This document shows positions 29,146 through 36,113 of a stretch of 64,000 nt of DNA, one piece after another. Where the stretch lies: positions 79,122 to 143,121 of the forward strand of contig CAZSSM010000004.1 of assembly GCA_964609385.1 (NCBI GenBank), in the 5' to 3' direction. The DNA comes from CAZSSM01 sp964609385 (lineage in GTDB: Bacteria; Planctomycetota; Planctomycetia; Isosphaerales; Isosphaeraceae). How positions within the stretch are numbered: position 1 is the first letter of the stretch; every line of letters begins with the position of its first letter. Position numbers and translations under genes: made by a program. The notes below the pieces were generated by a model, which had not been told where the DNA came from, ran no database searches, and saw only the letters and a program-made list of their open reading frames with translations.

Positions 29146-30840
29146 TCACCCGCCCGACGGGACTGCGACGGGTCGAAACCCGAGGAAGAAGTTCCGGTAC
29201 TCGGGCGTGCGGCAGTCCCGAAACGCCGCGCGGCAGTACCGGGGGTCGACGCTCCAGCTACCGCCCCGGATCACGCGGACCGAAGCCTTAGGAGACCCTT
29301 GAGGATCAGAGTCCGGGGACTCGGCGTAATAGTCCGAAGCGTACCAATCCCGACACCACTCCCAAACGTTCCCATGAAGGTCATGAAGACCCCAAGCGTT
29401 CGGGCCGTAGCTCCCCACGCGTGTCGGACGTTTCAAATAAGGACCATTCGACGCACCGTTATAGGGGTAATTCCCATCGAAGTTCGCTTGGCGGCTGCTC
29501 AGGCTGGAGCCGAACAAGGTCGCCGTAGTCGTCCCGGCACGGCAGGCGTATTCCCATTGAGCCTCCGTCGGAAGACGGTATTCCCAGCCCAATGGAAGTG
29601 TGCCTGTGCGACGGTCTTGTTCCGTCAGCTTCCGGCAAAACGCTACCGCGTCCTCCCAAGAGACACTCTCCACCGGGAAGACCGACGTGTCCTGATCAGC
29701 TACCTGAGAACTGCCCTTGCTTGAAGAGGAGAAATAGCTCGGGTTGGTCCCCATCACCGATTCGTACTCCGATTGGGTCACCTCATACTGACCGAGCCAG
29801 AAGCCACGCGTCAGTCCGACCCGGTGCTGAAGCTCGCCGGAGCCGCGTAACCGTTCGTCTTCTGGGCTGCCCATCAGAAACGCTCCGGCCGGGCACCAGC
29901 GAAACGCCATCTTCAGGCCGTTATCTGACCATTCGTTGCCCGCCTCGGTCCCTTCGAAGGTGGAGACGCGGGCCAGAACCGGCACCGCGATCAGGTTCGT
30001 CAAGGCGTGAGGCGTTTGAAGGGTTCCGTCGCGGCCCACCGATTGATCCGGCAGCCACTCCTGGGCCTGGAAGTCGACGTTTTCCCGGACGTAATTGACC
30101 AAGGCGCCCCAGGTCACCAACCCCCGACGGTTGGCCGCCTCGCCGCGCAACGCCTCCAAGACGTGGTAGAAGAAAATCCCGTGGCCCCCGTCGGCCCGTG
30201 GCGTCTCGAACGACTGCTGGTTGGCCGCACAGCCGAAGAGGATCGCCGTGTTGCGCGGCAGGCGACCGTTCAGCTCATCGCCGGAGATCGTCCGCCCCTT
30301 GCCCGGATCGGTGGGCCGGTCGCGGCAGGCGTCGACCAGCATCAGGTTGATCCCGCCCTTGCGGTCTAACTCCTCGACCGTCCGGGTCAGGCTGATCAGC
30401 GTCGAGGGCACACTCGGCACGCCGTCGACGGGGCAGTAGAAGGCGTCCTCCAGGGCGATGCCACGACCGTCACGGATCGGCCGACCGCGCTCGTCGGTCA
30501 GGGGCAACTGGGTGCCGTGTCCGGAGAACCCCAGCAGGACGATGTCGCGGGCGTTGCGTCCTGGGCCGAGCACATCGTCCAAGGCCCGCTCGATGTTCGC
30601 CTTCGTGGCCCGATCGTTCCCCCGTCCGCTGCCGGTGAGCACTCGAACGGTGAAGCCCTGACCTTCCAGGACCTCCTTCAGTTCCAGGACGTCGCGTTCG
30701 GCGTAGTCCAAGGGCCGCTCGGCGAGTGCGCGTTTGTCGTACTGGTTGACCCCCACCAGCAAGGCCACCTTGGCCGGCCTCGGCTGAGCCGCCGAGAGCG
30801 ACAACGACGCCAGGACGATTCCAATCACAAAAGTCCGCAT
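29146..30840 (-). CDS. Exported caspase-like protease + SUMF1 domain (DGR-type target 2)
   Basis: 564 residues. A short signal peptide (MRTFVIGIVLASLSLSAAQP), then a caspase-like domain with His108 (GFSGHGTQ) and Cys172 (VDACRDR), and from about residue 295 a SUMF1 domain nearly identical to target 1 in its constant part. The C-terminal 40 residues differ sharply (GGSWSVDPRYCRAAFRDC then PEYRNFFLGFRP) and form variable region 2. The FGE first catalytic Cys is absent. The caspase domain belongs to a different subgroup from target 1, with a longer loop between His and Cys (ERGRPIRDGRGIALEDAFYC), so caspase and SUMF1 parts have been reshuffled. It lies 45 bases beyond the dead caspase gene. Confidence 0.87.
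   Translation of the reverse strand: MRTFVIGIVLASLSLSAAQPRPAKVALLVGVNQYDKRALAERPLDYAERDVLELKEVLEGQGFTVRVLTGSGRGNDRATKANIERALDDVLGPGRNARDIVLLGFSGHGTQLPLTDERGRPIRDGRGIALEDAFYCPVDGVPSVPSTLISLTRTVEELDRKGGINLMLVDACRDRPTDPGKGRTISGDELNGRLPRNTAILFGCAANQQSFETPRADGGHGIFFYHVLEALRGEAANRRGLVTWGALVNYVRENVDFQAQEWLPDQSVGRDGTLQTPHALTNLIAVPVLARVSTFEGTEAGNEWSDNGLKMAFRWCPAGAFLMGSPEDERLRGSGELQHRVGLTRGFWLGQYEVTQSEYESVMGTNPSYFSSSSKGSSQVADQDTSVFPVESVSWEDAVAFCRKLTEQDRRTGTLPLGWEYRLPTEAQWEYACRAGTTTATLFGSSLSSRQANFDGNYPYNGASNGPYLKRPTRVGSYGPNAWGLHDLHGNVWEWCRDWYASDYYAESPDSDPQGSPKASVRVIRGGSWSVDPRYCRAAFRDCRTPEYRNFFLGFRPVAVPSGG
29161..29275 (-). other. DGR variable region 2
   Basis: Aligns without gaps to 32754-32868. 18 differences fall between 29173 and 29253, at positions compatible with adenines in a common template; flanks GACTGCGACGGG and CCGCCCCGGATCAC are identical in both. 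Confidence 0.85.
29531..29915 (-). repeat. 385-bp exact duplicate, copy B
   Basis: Identical to 24234-24618; see copy A. Confidence 0.8.
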
Positions 30841-30884
30841 CGGTTAAGTCTCCTCGAATCAGGGGTGATCTTCAGGATGACAAA

Positions 30885-31832
30885 TCATTCAAACTTCAAT
30901 TTGAAAGAGCTTTGTATGTTTTTACTGATCGCCTTCTGGATCGCGTCCTGTTCCGCTTCAAATTGCTTGAGTTGCCGCTCTCGTTCGGCGGAGTTTGCCA
31001 AGGCACGGCGCCTTGGGTCGACATGTCCGAGGATGGTGCGTGGGAGGAATCCGGCTGCGAGGGGTTCCTGGGATTCGCCCCGGAGCAATCCTTTGATGTC
31101 CGGTTGGCTCATCCGATCGTAGACTTGGCCGACGATCCCGGTCCACGAGATCGCGTTGCCCCGCGCCCCGGCGCCTTGGAGCGCCTCGACGAGGCAGTAG
31201 GTGAAGACGCCGTGCCGGATCTCGTCCGTCTCGAAGGATTGCTGGCCGGACCGGCAACTGAAGAAGTAGGAGGTGCCCTCGGTCAGGCGGACCTGATCGC
31301 CCTGGATGCCCCGCGAGCCCTTGTCGGACCGGATCGGGCGGTCTCGGCCGACGTCGACGATCACCAGCGACCGCCCCACGTTGGGCGTCAGGACCCGGTC
31401 GGTCAGCTCGCTCAGCGAGACCAACGAGGTCGGGTCATCGGCGATCGCGTCGACGGGGCAATAGAACTGGTCGACCGATCGGGTCCCGTCGGGCCCGGTG
31501 ACCGGCAACTCGCGACCGTGTCCGGAGAGCATCACCAGGACCAGGTCCTCCTTGCCGAGCGGACGGACCAAGCGCCGGACCGTCTGATGGATGGTATGCC
31601 GGGTCGCTCGGGGACCGGTGAGCATGACGACCTCGAAGCCGAGGTTGGACAGCTCGTAAGCCACGGCGGTGACGTCCCGTTCGGCATACTTGAGGTCCTC
31701 GAAATTGGGTTTCTTGTAATCGTTGATGCCGACCAAGAAGGCGACTTTGCGTGAGCCATCGGTTAGCGCGACGGCCGTGACCATCACGAAGCACGTGGCC
31801 AGGGTGACCAGATACTGACGCAGGGTTCTCAT
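30885..31832 (-). CDS. Caspase-like protein lacking the catalytic cysteine, with coiled-coil tail
   Basis: 315 residues from the ATG at 31832 (GGGAG upstream), signal peptide MRTLRQYLVTLATCFVMVTA. The caspase fold is close to target 1 (RKVAFLVGINDYKKPNFEDL, PLGKEDLVLVMLSGHGREL with His105), but the nucleophile position reads VDVGRDR: Gly162 replaces Cys. So it is predicted to be proteolytically dead. In place of SUMF1 it ends in a charged helix (SAEREQLKQFEAEQDAIQKA then ISKNIQSS). It could be a regulatory or decoy partner of the active caspases. It sits upstream of target 2 in the same direction. Confidence 0.8.
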   Translation of the reverse strand: MRTLRQYLVTLATCFVMVTAVALTDGSRKVAFLVGINDYKKPNFEDLKYAERDVTAVAYELSNLGFEVVMLTGPRATRHTIHQTVRRLVRPLGKEDLVLVMLSGHGRELPVTGPDGTRSVDQFYCPVDAIADDPTSLVSLSELTDRVLTPNVGRSLVIVDVGRDRPIRSDKGSRGIQGDQVRLTEGTSYFFSCRSGQQSFETDEIRHGVFTYCLVEALQGAGARGNAISWTGIVGQVYDRMSQPDIKGLLRGESQEPLAAGFLPRTILGHVDPRRRALANSAERERQLKQFEAEQDAIQKAISKNIQSSFKLKFE

Positions 31833-32174
31833 CCGAGGGATTCTCCCGAGATCGTCGATGCCAAGCGGACAGGGATGAGGATGCGGCGGAGGACAAGGAG
31901 TCGGACTGTTCGAGTCGGGTCTCACCAACAGAACGTGCGGCGTTCCGGTTTTTCGCGAGAAATAGCCCGATCTCGAGGAGTTGGTGTCGGGATGGGGGAT
32001 AGGGGATGGGTTGAGAGCGAATCCCGGAGCGTTTGCCGATGGAGGGCGACTTGCGCGGTTCGAAGCCTGGGCCGACCGCACGCTCAAATCTATCAAACTA
32101 GACGCGTGATCGCCAGCGATCACGCGACACACCAGCCCCGGTCGCGAAGGCCCATAGGGCGGTCTCGACGGTCG
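31833..32174. other. Spacer where a DGR template repeat and RT would be expected
   Basis: About 340 bases after the truncated HRDC-like gene. I find no adenine-rich copy of the variable region and no reverse transcriptase motif. It contains a perfect 11-bp hairpin at 32103-32126. Confidence 0.5.
32103..32126 (-). terminator. Perfect 11-bp hairpin after the HRDC-like gene
   Basis: CGCGTGATCGC - CA - GCGATCACGCG, 49 bases past the stop codon at 32175. No U-tract. It may be a terminator or a leftover structural element of the DGR. Confidence 0.45.
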
Positions 32175-32516
32175 TCAGATCCGAATGCGATCTCGTCGAT
32201 GCGGCGATGAGATCGGCACTGCTTCTTCTTGGGCGGTCTGCTTGCGCCATTCCTTCAACGAAACGTAGCGGGCGAACTGGACCGTCGAGAGCCGTTCGCG
32301 GTAGTCGACACGGTTCCCGGCCCGCCCACGACGATCACCGCCGCGCGTCCCCCCCGATTCGAGGAAGTCCACACAGAAGGTCCAGCACGATTCGGAGCCC
32401 CGGTCCAACAGGCACTTCTCCACGCCCAGGATCCGATGCCCGCGCAGGAAAGCGTTCAACTCCTCCTCGGCCGCGTCCGGATCGCTCAAGGGGACCATGA
32501 AGATCCGAAACGCCAT
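32175..32516 (-). CDS. HRDC-like DGR accessory protein, C-terminally truncated
   Basis: 113 residues from the ATG at 32516 (GGAGG 9 bases upstream). The N-terminus (MAFRIFMVPLSDPDAAEEEL, then NAFLRGHRILGVEKCLL, SCWTFCVDFLESGG, RVDYRERLS and FARYVSLKEWRKQTAQEEAV) matches, from memory, small HRDC-domain proteins encoded next to DGR reverse transcriptases. In those the HRDC helices continue after EEGVP with a TN-x-QL motif; here the frame ends 14 residues later in unrelated sequence and no other frame restores it. So most of the HRDC domain has been deleted. It lies between caspase target 3 and the dead caspase, which is where a DGR accessory gene is normally found. Confidence 0.65.
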   Translation of the reverse strand: MAFRIFMVPLSDPDAAEEELNAFLRGHRILGVEKCLLDRGSESCWTFCVDFLESGGTRGGDRRGRAGNRVDYRERLSTVQFARYVSLKEWRKQTAQEEAVPISSPHRRDRIRI

Positions 32517-32620
32517 CCGATCACACCTCCGGGCTTGAGCCCGCACAATCGCTACAACTGACAAAATCGTCACCCAAAAAATGGGCCGCGAAGACCGCTC
32601 CGCTCGATCGCTCCGGTACG

Positions 32621-32649
32621 CCGGCAGGTGGCTCCCGCACACCTGCCGG
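32621..32649 (-). repeat. Hairpin downstream of variable region 3
   Basis: CCGGCAGGTG - GCTCCCGCA - CACCTGCCGG, a perfect 10-bp stem 90 bases after the stop codon of caspase target 3. Confidence 0.7.
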
Positions 32650-32738
32650 GCGACCTACGCTCCAAACGCTACGCTCAAAACTGGAACTAGAACTGGATCT
32701 GGAACTTGGCTCGACCTCATCCCGTACTCGCTTCCTGA

Positions 32739-34499
32739 TCAACCGCCCGACGGGACTGCGACGGGACGAAACCCGAGGTCGTTGCTCCGGAACTCGGGCG
32801 AGTTGCAGAGCCGAACCGCCGCGCGGCAGGCCTGGGGGTCGTCGCCCCAGCTACCGCCCCGGATCACCCGGTACGAGGCCCCAGGAGACCCTTGAGGATC
32901 AGAACCAGGAGAGTCACCATAATATCCCGAAGCGTAACCATCGCTACACCACTCCCAAACATTCCCCAGCATATCCTGAAGGCCGAAACCATTCGCTACA
33001 TAACGCCCCACTGGGGCCGTGTAGAGATACCCATCGTCGCTGGAGATCGTCGTCCAACCCGCATGTTTCCGCTTGGCCGTTGCATCAGCCACGTTGCCGT
33101 GACGCGCCAATGACTCCGGATCGTCACCCTCTGGCCAAAGCGTTGTCGTCCCACCGCGAGCCGCGTATTCCCACTCCGCCTCCGTCGGCAAGCGAAACGT
33201 GTACCGATCGTCCTCTTCGCTTAGCCACGCACAGAAGGCCTCCGCGTCGCGCCAGCTCACATTGCTCACCGGATGGACATCACTCTGAGAAAACCCAGGA
33301 TCTCGCCACGAATAACGTGGATCCTGCTCGAACTTGCCCGCTGACTCGTTCCAGCCAAAGCCACCTTTGCCGTCCTTCTCCGCGTCGGTCCGATAACCGG
33401 TCGCATCCACGAAGGCCCGGAACTGACCCACCGTCACCTCGTGCCGGCCCAGGAAGAACGGTCGGCTGATCCGGACCCGATGACGAGGCTGCTCGTCGGT
33501 CAAGAAGGAGCGCTTCGCATCGGGATACAGCTCCAGAATCCGATCGATCTCCGCGTCGGTCGAACCCATAAAAAACGACCCCGAAGGGATCGATACCAGC
33601 ACGATCCCCAGCCGTTCGGCGAACGAACGACGCGGGGCCGGAGGAGATCTATCGGGAATCACTCCCAAGGTCGTGAACGACAGCAGGTCCGCCGGAATCG
33701 GGTCCTGGCGGTTGCCCCTCGGGATGTACCCGCGGATCTCCCGAGAGGCCATCCGACGCTTCACATAGCCGGCCAGCTCCGACCACGACAACGCACCCAC
33801 GCCGTCCTTGCCATCGAGCGCCTCCAACACGCAGTGTGTGAAGATCCCCTGCTTCAGTTCCGCGCTCTCGAACGACCGCTGACCGGCCCGGCAACTGAAA
33901 AGCACTGCGGTGTCCTCGGGCAACTCGATGTAACGCCCCTGGATCCCGCCCAGGTCCTTGCCTTTGCCCGGATCCGGGTCGTTCCGGCAGGCGTCGATCA
34001 ACAGGATCCGCTTGCCTACGTTCGGCTTGAGCACATCGCGAATCACATAGCTCAGCGAGACCATCGAGGAAGCCCGATTCTCCACCGCATCGACCGGGCA
34101 GAAGTAGGCATCGCCGGCTGAGGTCTGCATCCCATGGCCCGAGAACATCACCAAGATCAGGTCGTCCACGCCCAACGGTGAAACCAAACGCTCCAGGGTC
34201 GACTCGATGGTCCGCTTGGTGGCCCGCGCCGATCCCCGACCGCTCCCCTTAAGCGTCGTGACCCGGAAGCCCAGCTTGGCCAAGCGTTGTCCCACCGCCT
34301 CGACATCGTCTTCGGCATAGTCTAGAGGATTGAATCCCGGCTTGTCGTAGCGTTCCACCCCGACGACCAAAGCCACCTTCCGACGAGGCTCCTGCACCAG
34401 CGCCAACGGCTCCAGCGCCGAAGCGGACCACGTCGTCAGACCGGCCGGCTCCCCGATAAGCAATCCCAACAAAGCCAACAACCAAACACGATGTGCCAT
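32739..34499 (-). CDS. Exported caspase-like protease + SUMF1 domain (DGR-type target 3)
   Basis: 586 residues, first gene of the minus-strand cluster, GGAGG before the ATG. Signal peptide (WLLALLGLLIGEPAGLTTWS), caspase-like domain with His122 (MFSGHGMQ) and Cys171 (IDACRND), then a SUMF1 domain from about residue 305 (IVLVSIPSGSFFMGSTDAEI, EVTVGQFRAFVDATGY, WEYAARGGTTTLWPEGDD, NVWEWCSDG). The constant SUMF1 part is clearly different from targets 1 and 2, but the last 40 residues (GGSWGDDPQACRAAVRLC then PEFRSNDLGFRPVAV) share their DNA framework with target 2. FGE's first catalytic Cys is missing. Confidence 0.87.
   Translation of the reverse strand: MAHRVWLLALLGLLIGEPAGLTTWSASALEPLALVQEPRRKVALVVGVERYDKPGFNPLDYAEDDVEAVGQRLAKLGFRVTTLKGSGRGSARATKRTIESTLERLVSPLGVDDLILVMFSGHGMQTSAGDAYFCPVDAVENRASSMVSLSYVIRDVLKPNVGKRILLIDACRNDPDPGKGKDLGGIQGRYIELPEDTAVLFSCRAGQRSFESAELKQGIFTHCVLEALDGKDGVGALSWSELAGYVKRRMASREIRGYIPRGNRQDPIPADLLSFTTLGVIPDRSPPAPRRSFAERLGIVLVSIPSGSFFMGSTDAEIDRILELYPDAKRSFLTDEQPRHRVRISRPFFLGRHEVTVGQFRAFVDATGYRTDAEKDGKGGFGWNESAGKFEQDPRYSWRDPGFSQSDVHPVSNVSWRDAEAFCAWLSEEDDRYTFRLPTEAEWEYAARGGTTTLWPEGDDPESLARHGNVADATAKRKHAGWTTISSDDGYLYTAPVGRYVANGFGLQDMLGNVWEWCSDGYASGYYGDSPGSDPQGSPGASYRVIRGGSWGDDPQACRAAVRLCNSPEFRSNDLGFRPVAVPSGG
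32754..32868 (-). other. DGR variable region 3
   Basis: Partner of variable region 2. Variable positions run from 32766 to 32846. Twelve residues differ between the two, all surface positions of the C-type lectin-like loop, while the framework codons are identical to the third base. Confidence 0.85.
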
Positions 34500-34599
34500 C
34501 GATTCGCCTCCAAATGAAGTCGATCAGACAAGGCATGGACGAGATCCGGAAGACGCCCCTATCGTATCAATCCAACTCCGGAACGTCCTCTCCATCAAG

Positions 34600-34624
34600 G
34601 GAACGACCCGTGCGTCCCCTTTTC
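34600..34624 (+). promoter_or_regulatory. ECF-type promoter-like element toward the sigma operon
   Basis: GGAAC (34600-34604), 16 bases, TTTC (34621-34624). GGAAC is the classic -35 core of many ECF sigma factors. It points to the gene at 34740. Confidence 0.5.
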
Positions 34625-34660
34625 GCGGAGATCGGACGATTTTCTCTCCGGTTATTGGGG

Positions 34661-34685
34661 GAAATTTCGGTCGATGGATCGTTCC
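34661..34685 (-). promoter_or_regulatory. ECF-type promoter-like element toward the caspase cluster
   Basis: On the minus strand GGAAC (34685-34681), 16 bases, TTTC (34664-34661). Same motif, same spacing as the plus-strand element, also preceded by GG and followed by GA-Y-CC. It points to caspase target 3. Confidence 0.5.
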
Positions 34686-34739
34686 CCTCTTGACCACCAC
34701 CGGTAGGCGACCCCGCTCCCACACTCGGAGACACGCCTG

Positions 34740-35393
34740 ATGAAATCGTTACGAAGGTTCCTGCTGACCGTTGCGCGGCTGATGACCGTCGCCATCCTCG
34801 GGCTCTACCTGGTCGCCCAGACCGGCGTGATCGCCTTGCCCAACTTCCAGCTCTTCGGCAACGAGGGGCCGTTGATCGTCTTCAACACCAACGTCCAGAA
34901 CGGCCCTCCTCAGGACGATCGCGGAGAATCCTCGGCGAAGACGACCCCGGAGGAGAACCCCTCGAACCCGGTCGAGGCCGAGGACTGTGATGAGACCATG
35001 TGGCCGACCTCGGGCGTCGGGGCGAGGCGCCGGCAGTATTACGAGGCGGCCTGGTCCTTCGATGAAAACTCCGAAACCTACCTGGCCCGCTACTACTTCC
35101 TGCCCGACGTCGATGCGGAGGTCTACCGGTACCACATCGTGATCTACGACCCGTCGCAACCACAGTACATCTACTTCTTCAGTCCGAAGGAGGACGCCTA
35201 TTGGGGGCGATACGCGATCGATGGCCGGGTTCGATATCGATACTCGTCCTTGGACGAATCCGATCGCGTTGGCTCGTTATCCGCGATCCCGGAGTCAGTA
35301 TTCCCCATCCCAGGCCCCATGCCCGCGATCCCGGGTTCGAAGGATGGCACCCCGATGATCCCACCAACGCTCCCCATCCCCGGAGATGCTTGA
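34740..35393 (+). CDS. Exported or membrane-anchored protein of unknown function
   Basis: 217 residues. An N-terminal hydrophobic helix (RLMTVAILGLYLVAQTGVIA) serves as signal anchor. A disordered acidic linker follows, then a compact domain with many aromatics (YYEAAWSFDENSETYLARYY, IYFFSPKEDAYWGRYAIDG), and a Pro-rich tail (IPGPMPAIPGSKDGTPMIPP). No family recognised. It is the first gene of the operon with the sigma factor; its stop codon abuts the next start (TGA ATG). The aromatic domain may be a ligand-sensing part, but that is a guess. Confidence 0.7.
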   Translation: MKSLRRFLLTVARLMTVAILGLYLVAQTGVIALPNFQLFGNEGPLIVFNTNVQNGPPQDDRGESSAKTTPEENPSNPVEAEDCDETMWPTSGVGARRRQYYEAAWSFDENSETYLARYYFLPDVDAEVYRYHIVIYDPSQPQYIYFFSPKEDAYWGRYAIDGRVRYRYSSLDESDRVGSLSAIPESVFPIPGPMPAIPGSKDGTPMIPPTLPIPGDA

Positions 35394-36113
35394 ATGAGCC
35401 CGAAAGTCCCCGACAACGACCTCGATGAGCTGGGCGGTGGGCGCCACTTCCCTCGCTCACGGATCGGCCTGTATATTCAGGCCATGACCGAGCCACCCCC
35501 CGACGAGTTCTCACGCGATCCAAACGATGTCCCGCTCCAAGAGCTGAGCGATCGGGATCTCATGCGCCGAATCGCTGAGGCCAAGGATCGAGGTGATGAG
35601 GGAACATGCAATGACGCGATGACCGAGTTCCGCAACCGATATCAACGGATGCTCGTCCTCATTGCTGCGCGTTATCTCGACCAGAACCAGGCTGAGGACG
35701 TCGTGGGATCCACCTGGCTCGAGTTCTGGAAACACTGTCCGCTTCCCGAGGCGAGTGATCCGCGAGGCTGGCTTATCCTGACAACGAAGCGGGAAGCAAT
35801 CGATCTGTGGCGAAAACGCAAACGACAACCGCAGTCCTTCCCTCTGAGTACGGATCATGATACGGACGATCCCAAGGCCTTAGGAGCCTTGGCGATCCTG
35901 ATTCAGCAGGAACGCGTTCAAGCAGTGCAGGACTGTCTGGGCAAACTCGGGAACAAAAAGCCATCATGGGAAGTGATTTTGAGAGAAAAGATGCGCGGAG
36001 CAACCCTAAAGGAGATCGCTGACAAATTACAAATAACTGTGGAACAAATCTACAGGTATACAGACCGAGCAAAGAAGTTGATGAAATCCTGCTTGGAGGG
36101 CAAGCTGAGATGA
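35394..36113 (+). CDS. ECF RNA polymerase sigma factor
   Basis: 239 residues. Region 2 spans about 55-145 (MTEFRNRYQRMLVLIAARYL, EDVVGSTWLEFWKH, WLILTTKREAIDLWRKRKRQ); region 4 spans about 175-239 with the helix-turn-helix LKEIADKLQITVEQIYRYTD. I keep the start at 35394 because it has GGAG at good distance and is coupled to the upstream stop; an internal ATG at 35484 is a possible alternative without a clear ribosome binding site. Its stop overlaps the next start (ATGA), as for a sigma/anti-sigma pair. Likely controller of the two GGAAC promoters 5' of the operon. Confidence 0.88.
   Translation: MSPKVPDNDLDELGGGRHFPRSRIGLYIQAMTEPPPDEFSRDPNDVPLQELSDRDLMRRIAEAKDRGDEGTCNDAMTEFRNRYQRMLVLIAARYLDQNQAEDVVGSTWLEFWKHCPLPEASDPRGWLILTTKREAIDLWRKRKRQPQSFPLSTDHDTDDPKALGALAILIQQERVQAVQDCLGKLGNKKPSWEVILREKMRGATLKEIADKLQITVEQIYRYTDRAKKLMKSCLEGKLR

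Noticed and set aside
24234..29915. CRISPR or tandem repeat explanation for the repeated DNA in the island
   Set aside because: The duplicates are coding, long and only two copies, with no spacer structure.
31833..32174. DGR template repeat in the gap after the HRDC-like gene
   Set aside because: No stretch matching the variable-region framework was found on either strand.
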